A stretch of 64,000 nucleotides of DNA from Streptomyces sp. B3I8 (GCF_030816915.1 NZ_JAUSYN010000002.1:4229501-4293500), one strand, 5' to 3'. Counted from the first letter of the stretch, positions 9,772 to 18,198 are shown. Notes: generated from the sequence alone by a model not told the origin. Numbers and translations are program-made.

Positions 9772-11625
9772 ATGAACGACAACGGGGGAGCCCCGCAGGG
9801 GCCGGACGAACCGACGAGCTACGCGCTGCAGCCGCCGCGGGCGCAGATGCCGCACCCGGGCAACCCCTACGCGGCCCCGCAGCCGGAGAGGGCTCCGCAG
9901 CCGGAACGGACCCCGCAGCCGGAACGGACCCCGCAGCCCAGCTCGGCCGGGCAGCCGCGGGCCCACCCCCACCCCCCGCTGCACCCCCACCCTGATTCGC
10001 ACCGGGCGACGGCGGCCGGGCACCCCGCGCCGGTGCCGGCGCAGCCCGGTGGTCCCGGCGCCTCGCAGCCGCCCGCATCCGCGACCCCCGCCGTTCCCGC
10101 CCCGCAACCGCAGGCCGACCCCGGCGCGGGGCGTCTCGTCGCCGGCCGTTACCGCCTCCTCTCCCGGCTCGGCCACGGCGGCATGGGCACGGTGTGGCGG
10201 GCCGAGGACGAGACGGTGGACCGGGAGGTCGCGGTGAAGGAGCCGCGTGTCCCCGACCACCTCACCGAACAGGACCGCGCCACCGCCTTCGAACGCATGC
10301 GCCGCGAGGCCCGCGCCGCCGCCCGCCTCGACCACCCGGCGGTGGTGACCGTGCACGACGTGGCGGTGGAGGACGGCAGGCCCTGGATCGTGATGGAGCT
10401 GGTCCACGGCCGCAGCCTGGGCGACGCCCTCCAGGAGGGCACCCTCGACACGCGCGAGGCGGCCCGCATCGCCCTGGAGGTGCTGGGCGCGCTGCGGGCC
10501 GCGCACGCGGCGGGCGTGCTGCACCGCGACGTGAAGCCGGACAATGTGCTGCTCGGCCGCCACGACCGGGTGGTGCTCACCGACTTCGGCATCGCCCAGA
10601 CCGAGGGCGAGACGAGGCTGACGGACACCGGCGGGTTCGTCGGCTCGCCCGAGTACATCGCGCCGGAGCGGGTGCTGGGCCGGCGCCCGGGCCCCGCCGC
10701 CGACCTGTGGTCGCTGGGCGTCCTGCTGTACGCGGCGACGGAGGGCGTCTCCCCGTTCCGCCGCAGCAACACGCCTGCGACGCTCCAGGCGGTCCTCAAC
10801 GCCACGCCCGCCCCGCCGGCCGCGGCGCGGGGGCCGCTGGCGGAGCTGATCAATGCCCTGCTGCAGAAGGATCCGGCGCACCGCCCGGACGAGCCCCGGG
10901 TCCGCGCCCTGCTGGAACAGGCGGTGGCCCCGCCGCCACTCCAGGCGCCCACCCAGGTGGTGACCGTGCCGTCCGTCGCCGACGGCGGAGGTGTCCGCAT
11001 CGGCCGCAGGGCGCGGCGGATCGGTCTCGGCGCGCTGGGCGCGACCCTCGTCGCGGCGGCGGTGGCCACGTACCTGGTCGTCGCGGACCCGTTCGCCGGC
11101 TCCCTCCCGGACGGCTGGAGCAAGCATCACCTCACCGACCTCGGCGCGACGCTGCCGGCCCCGGCGGCGTACCGCGCGAGCAGGCCGGACGCCGACGAGT
11201 CCGACAAGAACTGGGTGGCGTACAGCGACCCGAGCGGTGCGATCACCCTCTTGTTGCATGTGGCCCGCAAGTCCCAGGACACCGGCCACGAGATCAAGTC
11301 CTCCGCCGCGGCGGAGATGTACGCGGAGAACGACGACTTCAGGGCGAGCGGCGACTACACCCGCGACATGCCCGCCAACCCGCATACGGCCCCCGACGGC
11401 AAGGCGACCTTCCACGGCAGTCCGGCGGCCGGGAACACGCTCACCTACACCACCACGGACAGCACCGACCCCGTACCCCGCGAGGAACGGCTCTTCTACT
11501 ACAGGACCTCGGCGGGAGACATGTACGAGGTCTCGATCAGCTACCCGGGCAAGGGCGACTTCACGGCCAGGGGCCGCGAGGTCGCCCGCACGACCCTGGC
11601 CAACCTGGGCATCGACAAGCCCTGA
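9772..11625 (+). CDS. Membrane Ser/Thr protein kinase with Pro-rich N-terminus
   Basis: Last kinase of the cluster, 617 residues. A roughly 120-residue Pro/Gln/His-rich N-terminal extension with PQPER repeats precedes the kinase domain (GHGGMG loop, VAVKEPR lysine, HRDVKPDNVL, DFG, SPEYIAPE). One transmembrane helix lies near 419-441. The outer domain (LPDGWSKHHL to the C-terminus) is the most divergent of the five. ATG is the only sensible start. A TAAGCA hexamer six bases upstream could give a leaderless transcript, but the match is weak. Confidence 0.93.
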   Translation: MNDNGGAPQGPDEPTSYALQPPRAQMPHPGNPYAAPQPERAPQPERTPQPERTPQPSSAGQPRAHPHPPLHPHPDSHRATAAGHPAPVPAQPGGPGASQPPASATPAVPAPQPQADPGAGRLVAGRYRLLSRLGHGGMGTVWRAEDETVDREVAVKEPRVPDHLTEQDRATAFERMRREARAAARLDHPAVVTVHDVAVEDGRPWIVMELVHGRSLGDALQEGTLDTREAARIALEVLGALRAAHAAGVLHRDVKPDNVLLGRHDRVVLTDFGIAQTEGETRLTDTGGFVGSPEYIAPERVLGRRPGPAADLWSLGVLLYAATEGVSPFRRSNTPATLQAVLNATPAPPAAARGPLAELINALLQKDPAHRPDEPRVRALLEQAVAPPPLQAPTQVVTVPSVADGGGVRIGRRARRIGLGALGATLVAAAVATYLVVADPFAGSLPDGWSKHHLTDLGATLPAPAAYRASRPDADESDKNWVAYSDPSGAITLLLHVARKSQDTGHEIKSSAAAEMYAENDDFRASGDYTRDMPANPHTAPDGKATFHGSPAAGNTLTYTTTDSTDPVPREERLFYYRTSAGDMYEVSISYPGKGDFTARGREVARTTLANLGIDKP

Positions 11626-11839
11626 TCCGGGTGCGCGGTTGCCGCACTGGGGCTCGCGTCACTGACCGGCGTGGCCGGGGCGGCCGACGACGAAGAGGAG
11701 CCGAGGTCCTGGTCGTCTCCTCGCGGCAGTACCCGGACGACGAGTACTGGTACGACGGCGTCGGCCGTGCCCCTGGGAGCGGATCAGGCCGTGGGCACGG
11801 CCGGGGCGAGCGCGCCTTCGCCGGTGGGGCCGGAGCAGG
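11626..11839 (+). other. Possible relic of a secreted-protein gene
   Basis: No intact gene is visible. One plus-strand frame reads like the end of a signal peptide without a start (AVAALGLASLTGVAGAADDE), then becomes low-information sequence. Another frame a little further on holds SSRQYPDDEYWYDG. This could be a 5'-truncated, frameshifted relic next to the neighbouring pseudogene, or chance. Confidence 0.2.
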
Positions 11840-12384
11840 TCACCGACCGTCGACGAACAGTTCCTCGCTGGTGCCGGCCGTGACCGCGCGGTCGAACCAG
11901 GTGTCCAGGGTGTCCAGGTCGGCGCAGGCGGCGATGCGTTCGCGGTCGGTGTCGGGGATGTCGATGCCGCGTACGTCGAGGATGCGGAGGATGGCTTCGA
12001 CACGGTCCTTGATACGGGTGTCGATGCGGGTTTCCTCGATGAGGGTGCCGCTGCCGGGGAAGCGGCTGGTCCAGGTGGCCATCAAGTTCCTCCAGAGTGC
12101 GCGGGCCGGGGTGTCTCCCAGGCCGATCTCGGTGTACTCCGCCCAGTCCTGCGCGGTCTCGCCGCGGACGTCGGCCAGGGATAGCTTCCGCTGTCCGCGG
12201 TGTCGAAGCGGAAGAGGGTGTCCACGCGGCGGTCCAGCGGCTTGATCTCGGTGAGATCGGTGTCCAGGGGCTGGATCGCGGTGGGTTCGGGGAAGGGGAT
12301 GCCGGCCCGGGGGAGGGCCCGGGCGAACAGCTCCGGGTCCTCCCTGAAGATCCGGTGCATCGCCTCGTGCGGTGAGCTGACCAT
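11840..12384 (-). pseudogene. Decayed Rpn/PD-(D/E)XK-type nuclease-like gene
   Basis: The N-terminal part (MVSSPHEAMHRIFREDPELF through LFRFDTADSG) and the C-terminal part (from about 12187: LADVRGETAQDW, WRNLMATW, then IDIPDTDRERI) belong to one Streptomyces family of about 300 residues that I recognise as Rpn/transposase-associated PD-(D/E)XK proteins. Here they lie in different frames and the middle is missing, including the segment with the second catalytic acidic residue and Lys. A single internal deletion with loss of frame, near 12185-12190, explains this. Family assignment is from memory; the split is seen directly. Confidence 0.75.
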
Positions 12385-12465
12385 GTGACGGAACGTAGAA
12401 GATCGCGTGCGGTGGGGAGCGATCTTCCGGTTCGGTTCAGCCGTACGGGTGACTATGCCGCTGGA

Positions 12466-12651
12466 TTATGCGGGGCGCGGGGAGCGGAGAGTGGATATCA
12501 GGGCGGCGAGCTGTGTCGCGCCGGTGGTGAGGACGGCGTCCGGTTCGTCGCTCTCGCGGAGGAGAACGGTGCCGGTGGGGGAGGCGGCGAGGTAGACGCA
12601 GGAGGATGCCTCCTCGCTGTACGTGGACTTCTGCCAGTCGAGTTCGGTCAC
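12466..12651 (-). CDS. DUF397 domain protein
   Basis: A 61-residue protein with the DUF397 pattern: LDWQKSTYSEEASSCVYLA, then VLLRESDEPDAVL. DUF397 proteins are small partners of WhiJ-like XRE regulators in actinomycetes; some affect development. The GTG start lies ten bases after the stop of the XRE gene on the same strand, so the two are almost certainly co-transcribed. The role is inferred from this pairing. Confidence 0.88.
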   Translation of the reverse strand: MTELDWQKSTYSEEASSCVYLAASPTGTVLLRESDEPDAVLTTGATQLAALISTLRSPRPA

Positions 12652-12661
12652 GGGTTCACTT

Positions 12662-13513
12662 TCAGGTGTCTTGGGTGATGCGCCGGATGAGGTCACGGGA
12701 AGCGTCGGGTTCCAGCGTGGCCTGCTCCATACGGTCCAGGATGAGACGGTACTTGGACAACTGTGCGACGGAATGGATGAGTTCGCTGCCGTGGGCCGCG
12801 TCGAGTTGTGCCGTGTCGAGTTCGGGAACCGGGCCGTAGGCATAATCCAGCCCGTGTCCGACGGTCGGGAATGTCGTGCCGCCGAAGGGGATCACCCGGA
12901 GGGAGACGTACGGTCGCTCACTCATCTCGATGAGATGGTCCAACTGGGCGCGAGCCACCTCACTGCCACCGAAGCGCATGCGCAGGGCCGCCTCATGGAT
13001 GATCGCCGTGTACTGGTGAGGCTGCTCGCGGTACAGAACTGCCTGGCGCTTGATGCGGTGGGAGATGCGGTACTCGACCTCGTGCGGCCGTAGTGCCGGG
13101 ACCACCTGCCGGAAGAGGGTGCGGGCGTGCTCCGGCGTCTGGAGCAGCCCGGGAATGTTGATGACCTGCGCCACGCGTAGGGCGGTGGCGTGATGTTCCA
13201 TCTCCGCGAGGTCCAGGAAGCGCGGCGGGAGCACGTCCCGGTACTCCTCCCACCAGCCGCGTTCCCGATGGGTCGCCATGGCCACGAGAGCATCGACAAG
13301 GGACTCGTCGGTGCAGTCGTAATTGTGGGCGAGAGTGCGAATGCGCTGCTCACTGAGGCCGAAGCGGCCTGTCTCGATGTTGCTGATGCGTGCCTGATTG
13401 GCGCCGATCATCTCGCCGGCCTCGCGTGCGGTCAGGCCCGCTCGTTCTCGCAGCTTGCGTAGCTCGACGCCGAGACGGATCTGTCGTGCCGTAGGTGTCT
13501 GCCGTGGCGGCAT
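12662..13513 (-). CDS. XRE-family regulator with DUF5753 (WhiJ-like)
   Basis: DNA-binding regulator of 283 residues. A helix-turn-helix lies at about residues 15-70 (LRKLRERAGLTAREAGEMIG, ISNIETGRF), followed by a DUF5753 sensory/partner domain (GLLQTPEHARTLF, IIHEAALRMRFGG). The start ATG has GGAA upstream; a longer in-frame start seven codons earlier has no better ribosome site. It is transcribed together with the downstream DUF397 gene and divergently from an ATP-binding protein gene, the usual three-gene WhiJ-like arrangement. It probably represses its own or a neighbouring promoter until released by a signal. Confidence 0.92.
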   Translation of the reverse strand: MPPRQTPTARQIRLGVELRKLRERAGLTAREAGEMIGANQARISNIETGRFGLSEQRIRTLAHNYDCTDESLVDALVAMATHRERGWWEEYRDVLPPRFLDLAEMEHHATALRVAQVINIPGLLQTPEHARTLFRQVVPALRPHEVEYRISHRIKRQAVLYREQPHQYTAIIHEAALRMRFGGSEVARAQLDHLIEMSERPYVSLRVIPFGGTTFPTVGHGLDYAYGPVPELDTAQLDAAHGSELIHSVAQLSKYRLILDRMEQATLEPDASRDLIRRITQDT

Positions 13514-13596
13514 GGTTTTCCGTTCCTCGATCAACCTTGCGCAGAGTCACCCACCTGGATGGAACGTCGCATGGATGCGTCGATTTGGTAGCAACC

Positions 13597-13602
13597 ATTC
13601 TA
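13597..13602 (-). promoter_or_regulatory. -10 hexamer TAGAAT for the XRE/DUF397 operon
   Basis: On the minus strand TAGAAT lies about 84 bases before the XRE start, in an unusually AT-rich patch of the divergent intergenic region. No clear -35 is visible. Confidence 0.35.
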
Positions 13603-13745
13603 CTGCCCGCTCTACGGTGAAACCCAAGACGCTCACCCGCCCCCGGTAAGCCGGAAGCGCACCGCGCCCTACATGCGTGCGCGGCGCTGCCACCGCCCGG
13701 ACGGGCCGATAAGTGGGCCAAGTTCACCTACCGCAGGAGTCGTTC

Positions 13746-14297
13746 ATGGTCACCGTAGCGCCGCCGAGGAGCGAAGTGTCCCCGAGTTGGGCATACGCGC
13801 TCCACCTGCCCCGCGACGCCCGCGCCGTGCGCATCGCGCGTGTCACTCTGCGGGCCGTGCTCGCCGGGCACGGCATGGGCCAACTCATCGATAACGCCGA
13901 GCTGTTGACGTCCGAGCTGGTCACCAACGCCTACCGGCACTCCGACGGTCCCGCCTTCCTCCGGCTGCGCGGGCCGGAGAACGGCCGCCGGGTCCGGGTC
14001 AGTGTCTGGGACTCCAACCCGTACATCCCGCCCCCGTTCGACCGGCGCCCGGGGCTTCCGCGCCACGTTCCGCCGGAGGCGCACGGTGGGCGCGGGCTGC
14101 TCCTCGTCCGTCACTACGCCGAGGCGTGGGGCGGTTATCCGCTCGGCGACGGCCTTTTTCGGGTGTGGTGGGAAGCTGCTGTGGTGCGAGATCGGGCCGC
14201 CCGTCACCGTGACGGGAGTGGCCACCTGGTGAGGGGACGAAGCGCCGGGGACGCGGCCGGGGCGGCGCTGTCGTGGAGGAAACGACACGCTGCGTGA
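13746..14297 (+). CDS. ATP-binding regulatory protein (RsbW-like HATPase)
   Basis: A 183-residue protein with a single GHKL/HATPase_c_2 domain: N-box NAELLTSELVTNAYRHS and G-box GRGLLLVRHYAEAWG. Such stand-alone domains resemble anti-sigma kinases, and in actinomycetes they accompany WhiJ-type regulators. AGGAG six bases before the ATG fixes the start. It is divergent from the XRE gene and probably shares its control region. There is no histidine-kinase dimerisation domain, so it is not a classical sensor kinase. Its partner is unknown. Confidence 0.88.
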   Translation: MVTVAPPRSEVSPSWAYALHLPRDARAVRIARVTLRAVLAGHGMGQLIDNAELLTSELVTNAYRHSDGPAFLRLRGPENGRRVRVSVWDSNPYIPPPFDRRPGLPRHVPPEAHGGRGLLLVRHYAEAWGGYPLGDGLFRVWWEAAVVRDRAARHRDGSGHLVRGRSAGDAAGAALSWRKRHAA

Positions 14298-14448
14298 TCG
14301 GGGGAGGACCTCCCTTCGCTCCCGCTGCCGAGTCCAGCACCTTTGCAGATCGAGCGAGTTGAGGAGACGGATCGTCGCGGCCGTGTGGCCGCCCCGGCGC
14401 GGACGGGAAGCCTGTCCGGCGCCGGTGGAATCGCCGCGGGCGGTTCGT

Positions 14449-14484
14449 GGCATCCTGTGGCGTCACATGACGTCACAGGATGCC
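14449..14484. promoter_or_regulatory. 36-bp near-perfect palindrome upstream of ATP-grasp pair
   Basis: The left half (GGCATCCTGTGGCGTCAC) and right half (ATGACGTCACAGGATGCC) are inverted copies differing at only two symmetric positions. The outer 11 bp (GGCATCCTGTG/CACAGGATGCC) are perfect, and the centre contains TGACGTCA. It ends 41 bases before the first ATP-grasp start. It may be an operator for a dimeric or tetrameric repressor, or an RNA hairpin in the leader. Confidence 0.7.
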
Positions 14485-14525
14485 GTGCTGGAACGGCGGA
14501 CGTCCGGGGGGTTTGGGGAAGGTCG

Positions 14526-15467
14526 ATGAGGCTCTGCTTCCTGGTGGAGGAGCAATACCGCCGCGACGGGATGCCGGTCGAGGTGATCCGGCAACTGACC
14601 TCCTGGGGGCACCAGGTGGACGTGGTGCTGCCCGGCAGTTCCCTGCTGCGGGTGTCCGGGGACCTGTGGGCCGGCACCCATGACGCCTGGGTCCTCAAGA
14701 CCGTCTCCGGCGGCCCCGGGCTCACCCTGCTGGAGGCCGCCGCCTCGCTCGGCATGACGACCGTCAACGACGCCCGGTCGATACGGGGCGTGCGGGACAA
14801 GGCGCTCGCCGCGGCCCTCGGGCGCAGCCACGGGCTGCCGCTCCCGCCGACCTACGCGGCGGCCCGGCCCGAACTGCTGGCGGAGATACCGGAGTCGGAG
14901 TACCCGCTCGTCGTCAAGCCCGCCGACGGCAGCTCGGGGCGTGCGGTGCATCTGGTCCCGTCGCCCGCCCGGCTGGCCGAACTGGTCCCCGTGCTGGCGG
15001 GCGAGAGCATGCTCATCGCCCAGCCCTACGTCCCCAACTCGGGCATGGACCTCAAGGTGTACGCCGTCGGCGGCGAGCTGTACGCCACCGAGCGCCGCTC
15101 GCCGCTCCACCCGGACCACGCGGTACGCGAACGCGGGGTGCCGCTGCCCGCGGAGGTCGCCGCGGTGGTCGCCCGGGCGGGGGCGGTCTACGGACTGGAC
15201 CTGTACGGCGTCGACGTCCTGCTCGGCCCCGACGGTCCCGTGATCGTCGACATCAACGACTTCCCCAGCTTCCGCCGGGTCCCGGACGCGACCGCGCGGG
15301 TGGCCCGCGCGGTGCTCGAACTGGCCCGTACCGGAAGTCGGGCCGCCGATGCAGCGGAACGATCCTTCGCACACCCGTCCGAGTGGCCCGACCCGCCCGT
15401 CGAGCCGCCGCCGATGCCCCGCCCCCGCTCCGCGCAGGTCCCCGCCGCCGCGCGCGAACACATCTGA
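14526..15467 (+). CDS. ATP-grasp ligase (RimK-like), first of pair
   Basis: A 313-residue ATP-grasp enzyme. These form amide or similar bonds through an acyl-phosphate. Visible features are a Rossmann-like N-terminal domain (MRLCFLVEEQYRRDGMPVEV), the ATP-binding core (YPLVVKPADGSSGRAVHLV, LIAQPYV) and the metal-binding end (LYGVDVLLGPDGPVIVDIND). The C-terminal 50 residues are Pro-rich. GGGGAAGG stands before the ATG. The next gene encodes a second, shorter ATP-grasp protein 15 bases downstream, so the two probably act in sequence or as a complex. The substrate is unknown; no carrier protein or NRPS gene is nearby. Confidence 0.88.
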   Translation: MRLCFLVEEQYRRDGMPVEVIRQLTSWGHQVDVVLPGSSLLRVSGDLWAGTHDAWVLKTVSGGPGLTLLEAAASLGMTTVNDARSIRGVRDKALAAALGRSHGLPLPPTYAAARPELLAEIPESEYPLVVKPADGSSGRAVHLVPSPARLAELVPVLAGESMLIAQPYVPNSGMDLKVYAVGGELYATERRSPLHPDHAVRERGVPLPAEVAAVVARAGAVYGLDLYGVDVLLGPDGPVIVDINDFPSFRRVPDATARVARAVLELARTGSRAADAAERSFAHPSEWPDPPVEPPPMPRPRSAQVPAAAREHI

Positions 15468-15482
15468 GCGCCCGGGGACCCC

Positions 15483-16295
15483 GTGCGCATCGGCCTGATC
15501 ACGTCCACTCCCGGGCATCCGCTGCTCGCCGCGACCACCGCGCTGCTCACCCCGGGGCACCAGGTGGTGCACCTGGACCCCGAGACGGCCACCGCGCCCA
15601 CCGGGCCGCTCGCCGACGTCCACCTGCTCAAGGCCCGCACGCCGCGCGCGCTGGAACTCGCCGCCGCACTGGAGCGGCACGGCGCCCCCGTCGTCAACAC
15701 GGCCGCGGCGACCGCGCTCTGCCAGGACCGTACGGCCATGGCGGACCTCGCGCTGCGGGCCGGGCTGCCGTTCGCGCCCACCCGCACCTTCCCGACCCTC
15801 GCCGACCTGGCCGCCGGCCCGCCCCCGGCCGGGCCCGTGGTGGTCAAGAGCCGCCACAGCCGCAGACACGACCTGGTGGCCCTGGTCGACAGCGCCGCAC
15901 GGCTGCGGGAACTCGCGGCGTCCGCGCCCCGGGAGCCGGTCGTGGTGCAGGACTTCGCGCCGAGCAGCGGTGACGACCACAAGCTGTGGGTCGTCGGCGA
16001 CCACGTCTTCGCCGCGCTGCGCCGGTCCGAACTGTCGCCCGAGGGGCAGGGCCCCAGCCGGCCGCTCCCCGAGGGCGGGCTGCCGCCGGGGTGGGCCGGT
16101 CTCGTCCGCCGCGTCGGCGAGCTCTTCGCGCTGGACGTCTACGGCGTCGACATCCTCGACACCGGCGACGGGACCCCGCTCATCGTGGACATCAACGCCT
16201 TCCCCGGCGTCCGGGGGCAGGCCGGCGCCCCGGAGGCGCTGGCGGCACTCGCCCTGTCCCGGGCGGGCGGCAAGGGGACTTCACCGCGCAGGTAA
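15483..16295 (+). CDS. ATP-grasp ligase-like protein, second of pair
   Basis: A 270-residue ATP-grasp-like protein: N-terminal domain MRIGLITSTPGHPLLAATT, ATP-binding Lys in GPVVVKSRHSRRHD, EPVVVQDFAPSSGDDHKLWVV, and terminal metal-site motif VDIINDxN-like PLIVDINAFPG. It is shorter than its upstream partner in the N-terminal half. The start is GTG with GGGGA just before it, 15 bases after the first ATP-grasp stop. Tandem ATP-grasp genes suggest successive ligations or a heterodimer. Function unassigned. Confidence 0.85.
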   Translation: MRIGLITSTPGHPLLAATTALLTPGHQVVHLDPETATAPTGPLADVHLLKARTPRALELAAALERHGAPVVNTAAATALCQDRTAMADLALRAGLPFAPTRTFPTLADLAAGPPPAGPVVVKSRHSRRHDLVALVDSAARLRELAASAPREPVVVQDFAPSSGDDHKLWVVGDHVFAALRRSELSPEGQGPSRPLPEGGLPPGWAGLVRRVGELFALDVYGVDILDTGDGTPLIVDINAFPGVRGQAGAPEALAALALSRAGGKGTSPRR

Positions 16296-16414
16296 GGCCC
16301 TGATCAGCGCATTCGCTGCCAGCGATCACTGGCGCGATGTGTGTACTCGGTGAAGGCGCCGAAAGCACGGCGAATCATCGTTACCGACGGGTACCAAAAC
16401 GCCGCGACCGGGCA

Positions 16415-16420
16415 TACCCT
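16415..16420 (+). promoter_or_regulatory. Leaderless-type -10 (TACCCT) before SSADH
   Basis: TACCCT ends seven bases before the ATG, and there is no Shine-Dalgarno sequence. This is the TAnnnT-N6/7-ATG arrangement of leaderless transcripts in actinomycetes. Confidence 0.45.
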
Positions 16421-16427
16421 GCGGCTC

Positions 16428-18101
16428 ATGACCGACGCCCAGGCGACCTCGCCGACCCCCCGCACGGCAACCCGCACGGCCACCCGGTCCACCCCGTCCG
16501 ACCCGGACGCGGCGGCCGGCACCAACCCCGTCTCTCCCGCGCCCGACGGCGTGCGCACGGCCGCCGACGTGGTGACGCCGGAGCTGGTCGCCCGGCTGAC
16601 CAAGGGCGTCGTCGGCTCCGGCCGCACCGCGAGCCACACCCCGTTCACCGGCGACAAGCTCGCCGACCTGCCCGAGTCGACCCCCGAGGACGTACGTAGG
16701 GCGTTCGAGGAGGCCCGCGCCGCGCAGACCGTCTGGGCCCAGGTGCCGGTACGGGAGCGTGCCGCCGTGCTGCTCCGCTTCCACGACCTGCTCCTCGAAC
16801 GCCAGGGCGAAGTCCTCGACCTCGTCCAGCTCGAGACCGGCAAGGCCCGGCTGCACGCCCACGAGGAGGTGCAGGCCGTCGCCGTCGCCGCCCGCCACTA
16901 CGGCCGCCGGGCGCGCGCGTACCTGCGGCCCAAGCGCCACACCGGCGCCGTACCGACCCTGACGAAGGTCACCGAACTGCGCCACCCGCGCGGCGTCGTC
17001 GGCCAGATCGCCCCCTGGAACTACCCGCTGGAACTGTCCGTCGGCGACGCGCTCCCCGCCTTCACGGCCGGCAACGCCGTCGTCATGAAGCCCGACACCG
17101 AGACCTGCCTGACCGCGCTGTGGGCCCGTGACCTGCTGATCGAGGCGGGACTGCCCGCCGGGGTCTTCCAGGTCGTGCTCGGCGAGGGCCCGGTCGTCGG
17201 ACCCGAGGTCGTCCGGTACGCCGACTACGTCTCCTTCACCGGCTCCACCCGCACCGGCCGCGAGGTCGCCCAGGGCGCCGCCGCCCGGCTGGTCGGCGTC
17301 TCGCTCGAACTCGGCGGCAAGAACGCCATGCTGGTGCTGGAGGACGCCGACGTGGAGAAGGCCGCCGCGGGCGCCGTCCGCGCCTGCTTCTCCTCCGCCG
17401 GACAGCTCTGCATCTCCATCGAACGGCTGTACGTCCACGAGGCCGTCGCCGACGCCTTCCTGGAACGGTTCACCGCCCGCACGAAGGCCATGCGGCTCGG
17501 CACCTCCCTCGCGTACGGCGCCGACATGGGCTCGCTCGTCGGCGAACGCCAGCTCGAAACCGTCACCCGGCACGTGGAGGACGCCGTCGCCAAGGGCGCC
17601 CGGGTCCTCGCCGGTGGCGTGCCGCGCCCGGACATCGGCCCGTACTTCTACGAGCCGACGATCCTCGACGGCGTCGAGACCCCCATGTCCGTCTGCGGCG
17701 AGGAGACCTTCGGCCCTGTCGTGTCCGTCTACCGCTTCGCGACCGACGACGAGGCGGTGGAGCGCGCCAACGCCACGTCGTACGGGCTCAACGCGTCGGT
17801 CTGGACGAAGGACGCCCGGCGCGGCCGCGCGGTCGCCGCCCGGCTGCGCACCGGCACCGTCAACATCAACGAGGGCTACGCCTCCGCCTACGGCAGTGTC
17901 CAGTCACCGATGGGCGGCATGAAGGACTCCGGGCTCGGCCGCCGCCACGGCTCCGAGGGCATCCTCAAGTACACCGAGGTCCAGACCGTCGCCCAGCAGC
18001 GCCTGCTGCCGATGGCTCCTTCGCTGGGCATGGACGACGAGAAGTACGCGGCGTTCATGAGCCGGAGCCTGCGGCTGATGAAGGCGCTGCGCATGCGCTG
18101 A
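16428..18101 (+). CDS. NADP-dependent succinate-semialdehyde dehydrogenase family protein
   Basis: Aldehyde dehydrogenase of 557 residues, oxidising an aldehyde (probably succinate semialdehyde) to the acid. The catalytic Glu lies in SLELGGKN and the nucleophile Cys in SSAGQLCIS; cofactor-site residues lie in IAPWNYPLELS and SFTGSTRTG. It resembles actinobacterial GabD2. A roughly 60-residue Thr/Pro-rich N-terminal tail precedes the fold. The start is the ATG immediately behind TACCCT; a longer in-frame start upstream would lie across the promoter. It is followed by a GMC oxidoreductase on the same strand, which suggests an alcohol-to-aldehyde-to-acid route. Confidence 0.9.
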   Translation: MTDAQATSPTPRTATRTATRSTPSDPDAAAGTNPVSPAPDGVRTAADVVTPELVARLTKGVVGSGRTASHTPFTGDKLADLPESTPEDVRRAFEEARAAQTVWAQVPVRERAAVLLRFHDLLLERQGEVLDLVQLETGKARLHAHEEVQAVAVAARHYGRRARAYLRPKRHTGAVPTLTKVTELRHPRGVVGQIAPWNYPLELSVGDALPAFTAGNAVVMKPDTETCLTALWARDLLIEAGLPAGVFQVVLGEGPVVGPEVVRYADYVSFTGSTRTGREVAQGAAARLVGVSLELGGKNAMLVLEDADVEKAAAGAVRACFSSAGQLCISIERLYVHEAVADAFLERFTARTKAMRLGTSLAYGADMGSLVGERQLETVTRHVEDAVAKGARVLAGGVPRPDIGPYFYEPTILDGVETPMSVCGEETFGPVVSVYRFATDDEAVERANATSYGLNASVWTKDARRGRAVAARLRTGTVNINEGYASAYGSVQSPMGGMKDSGLGRRHGSEGILKYTEVQTVAQQRLLPMAPSLGMDDEKYAAFMSRSLRLMKALRMR

Positions 18102-18198
18102 GGCGGGACCGCACACCGGTTCCCGCCCTCCCCGGCTCCTTCGGCCCCCGTCCCCGTTCCATCCCCGTTCCGTCGCCGTTCTCGACGAGGAGAGCACA

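Noticed and set aside
11840..12085. Independent 81-residue gene starting at TTG
   Set aside because: Family sequence continues upstream of that TTG in the same frame without a start, so it is the 3' part of the broken nuclease-like gene.
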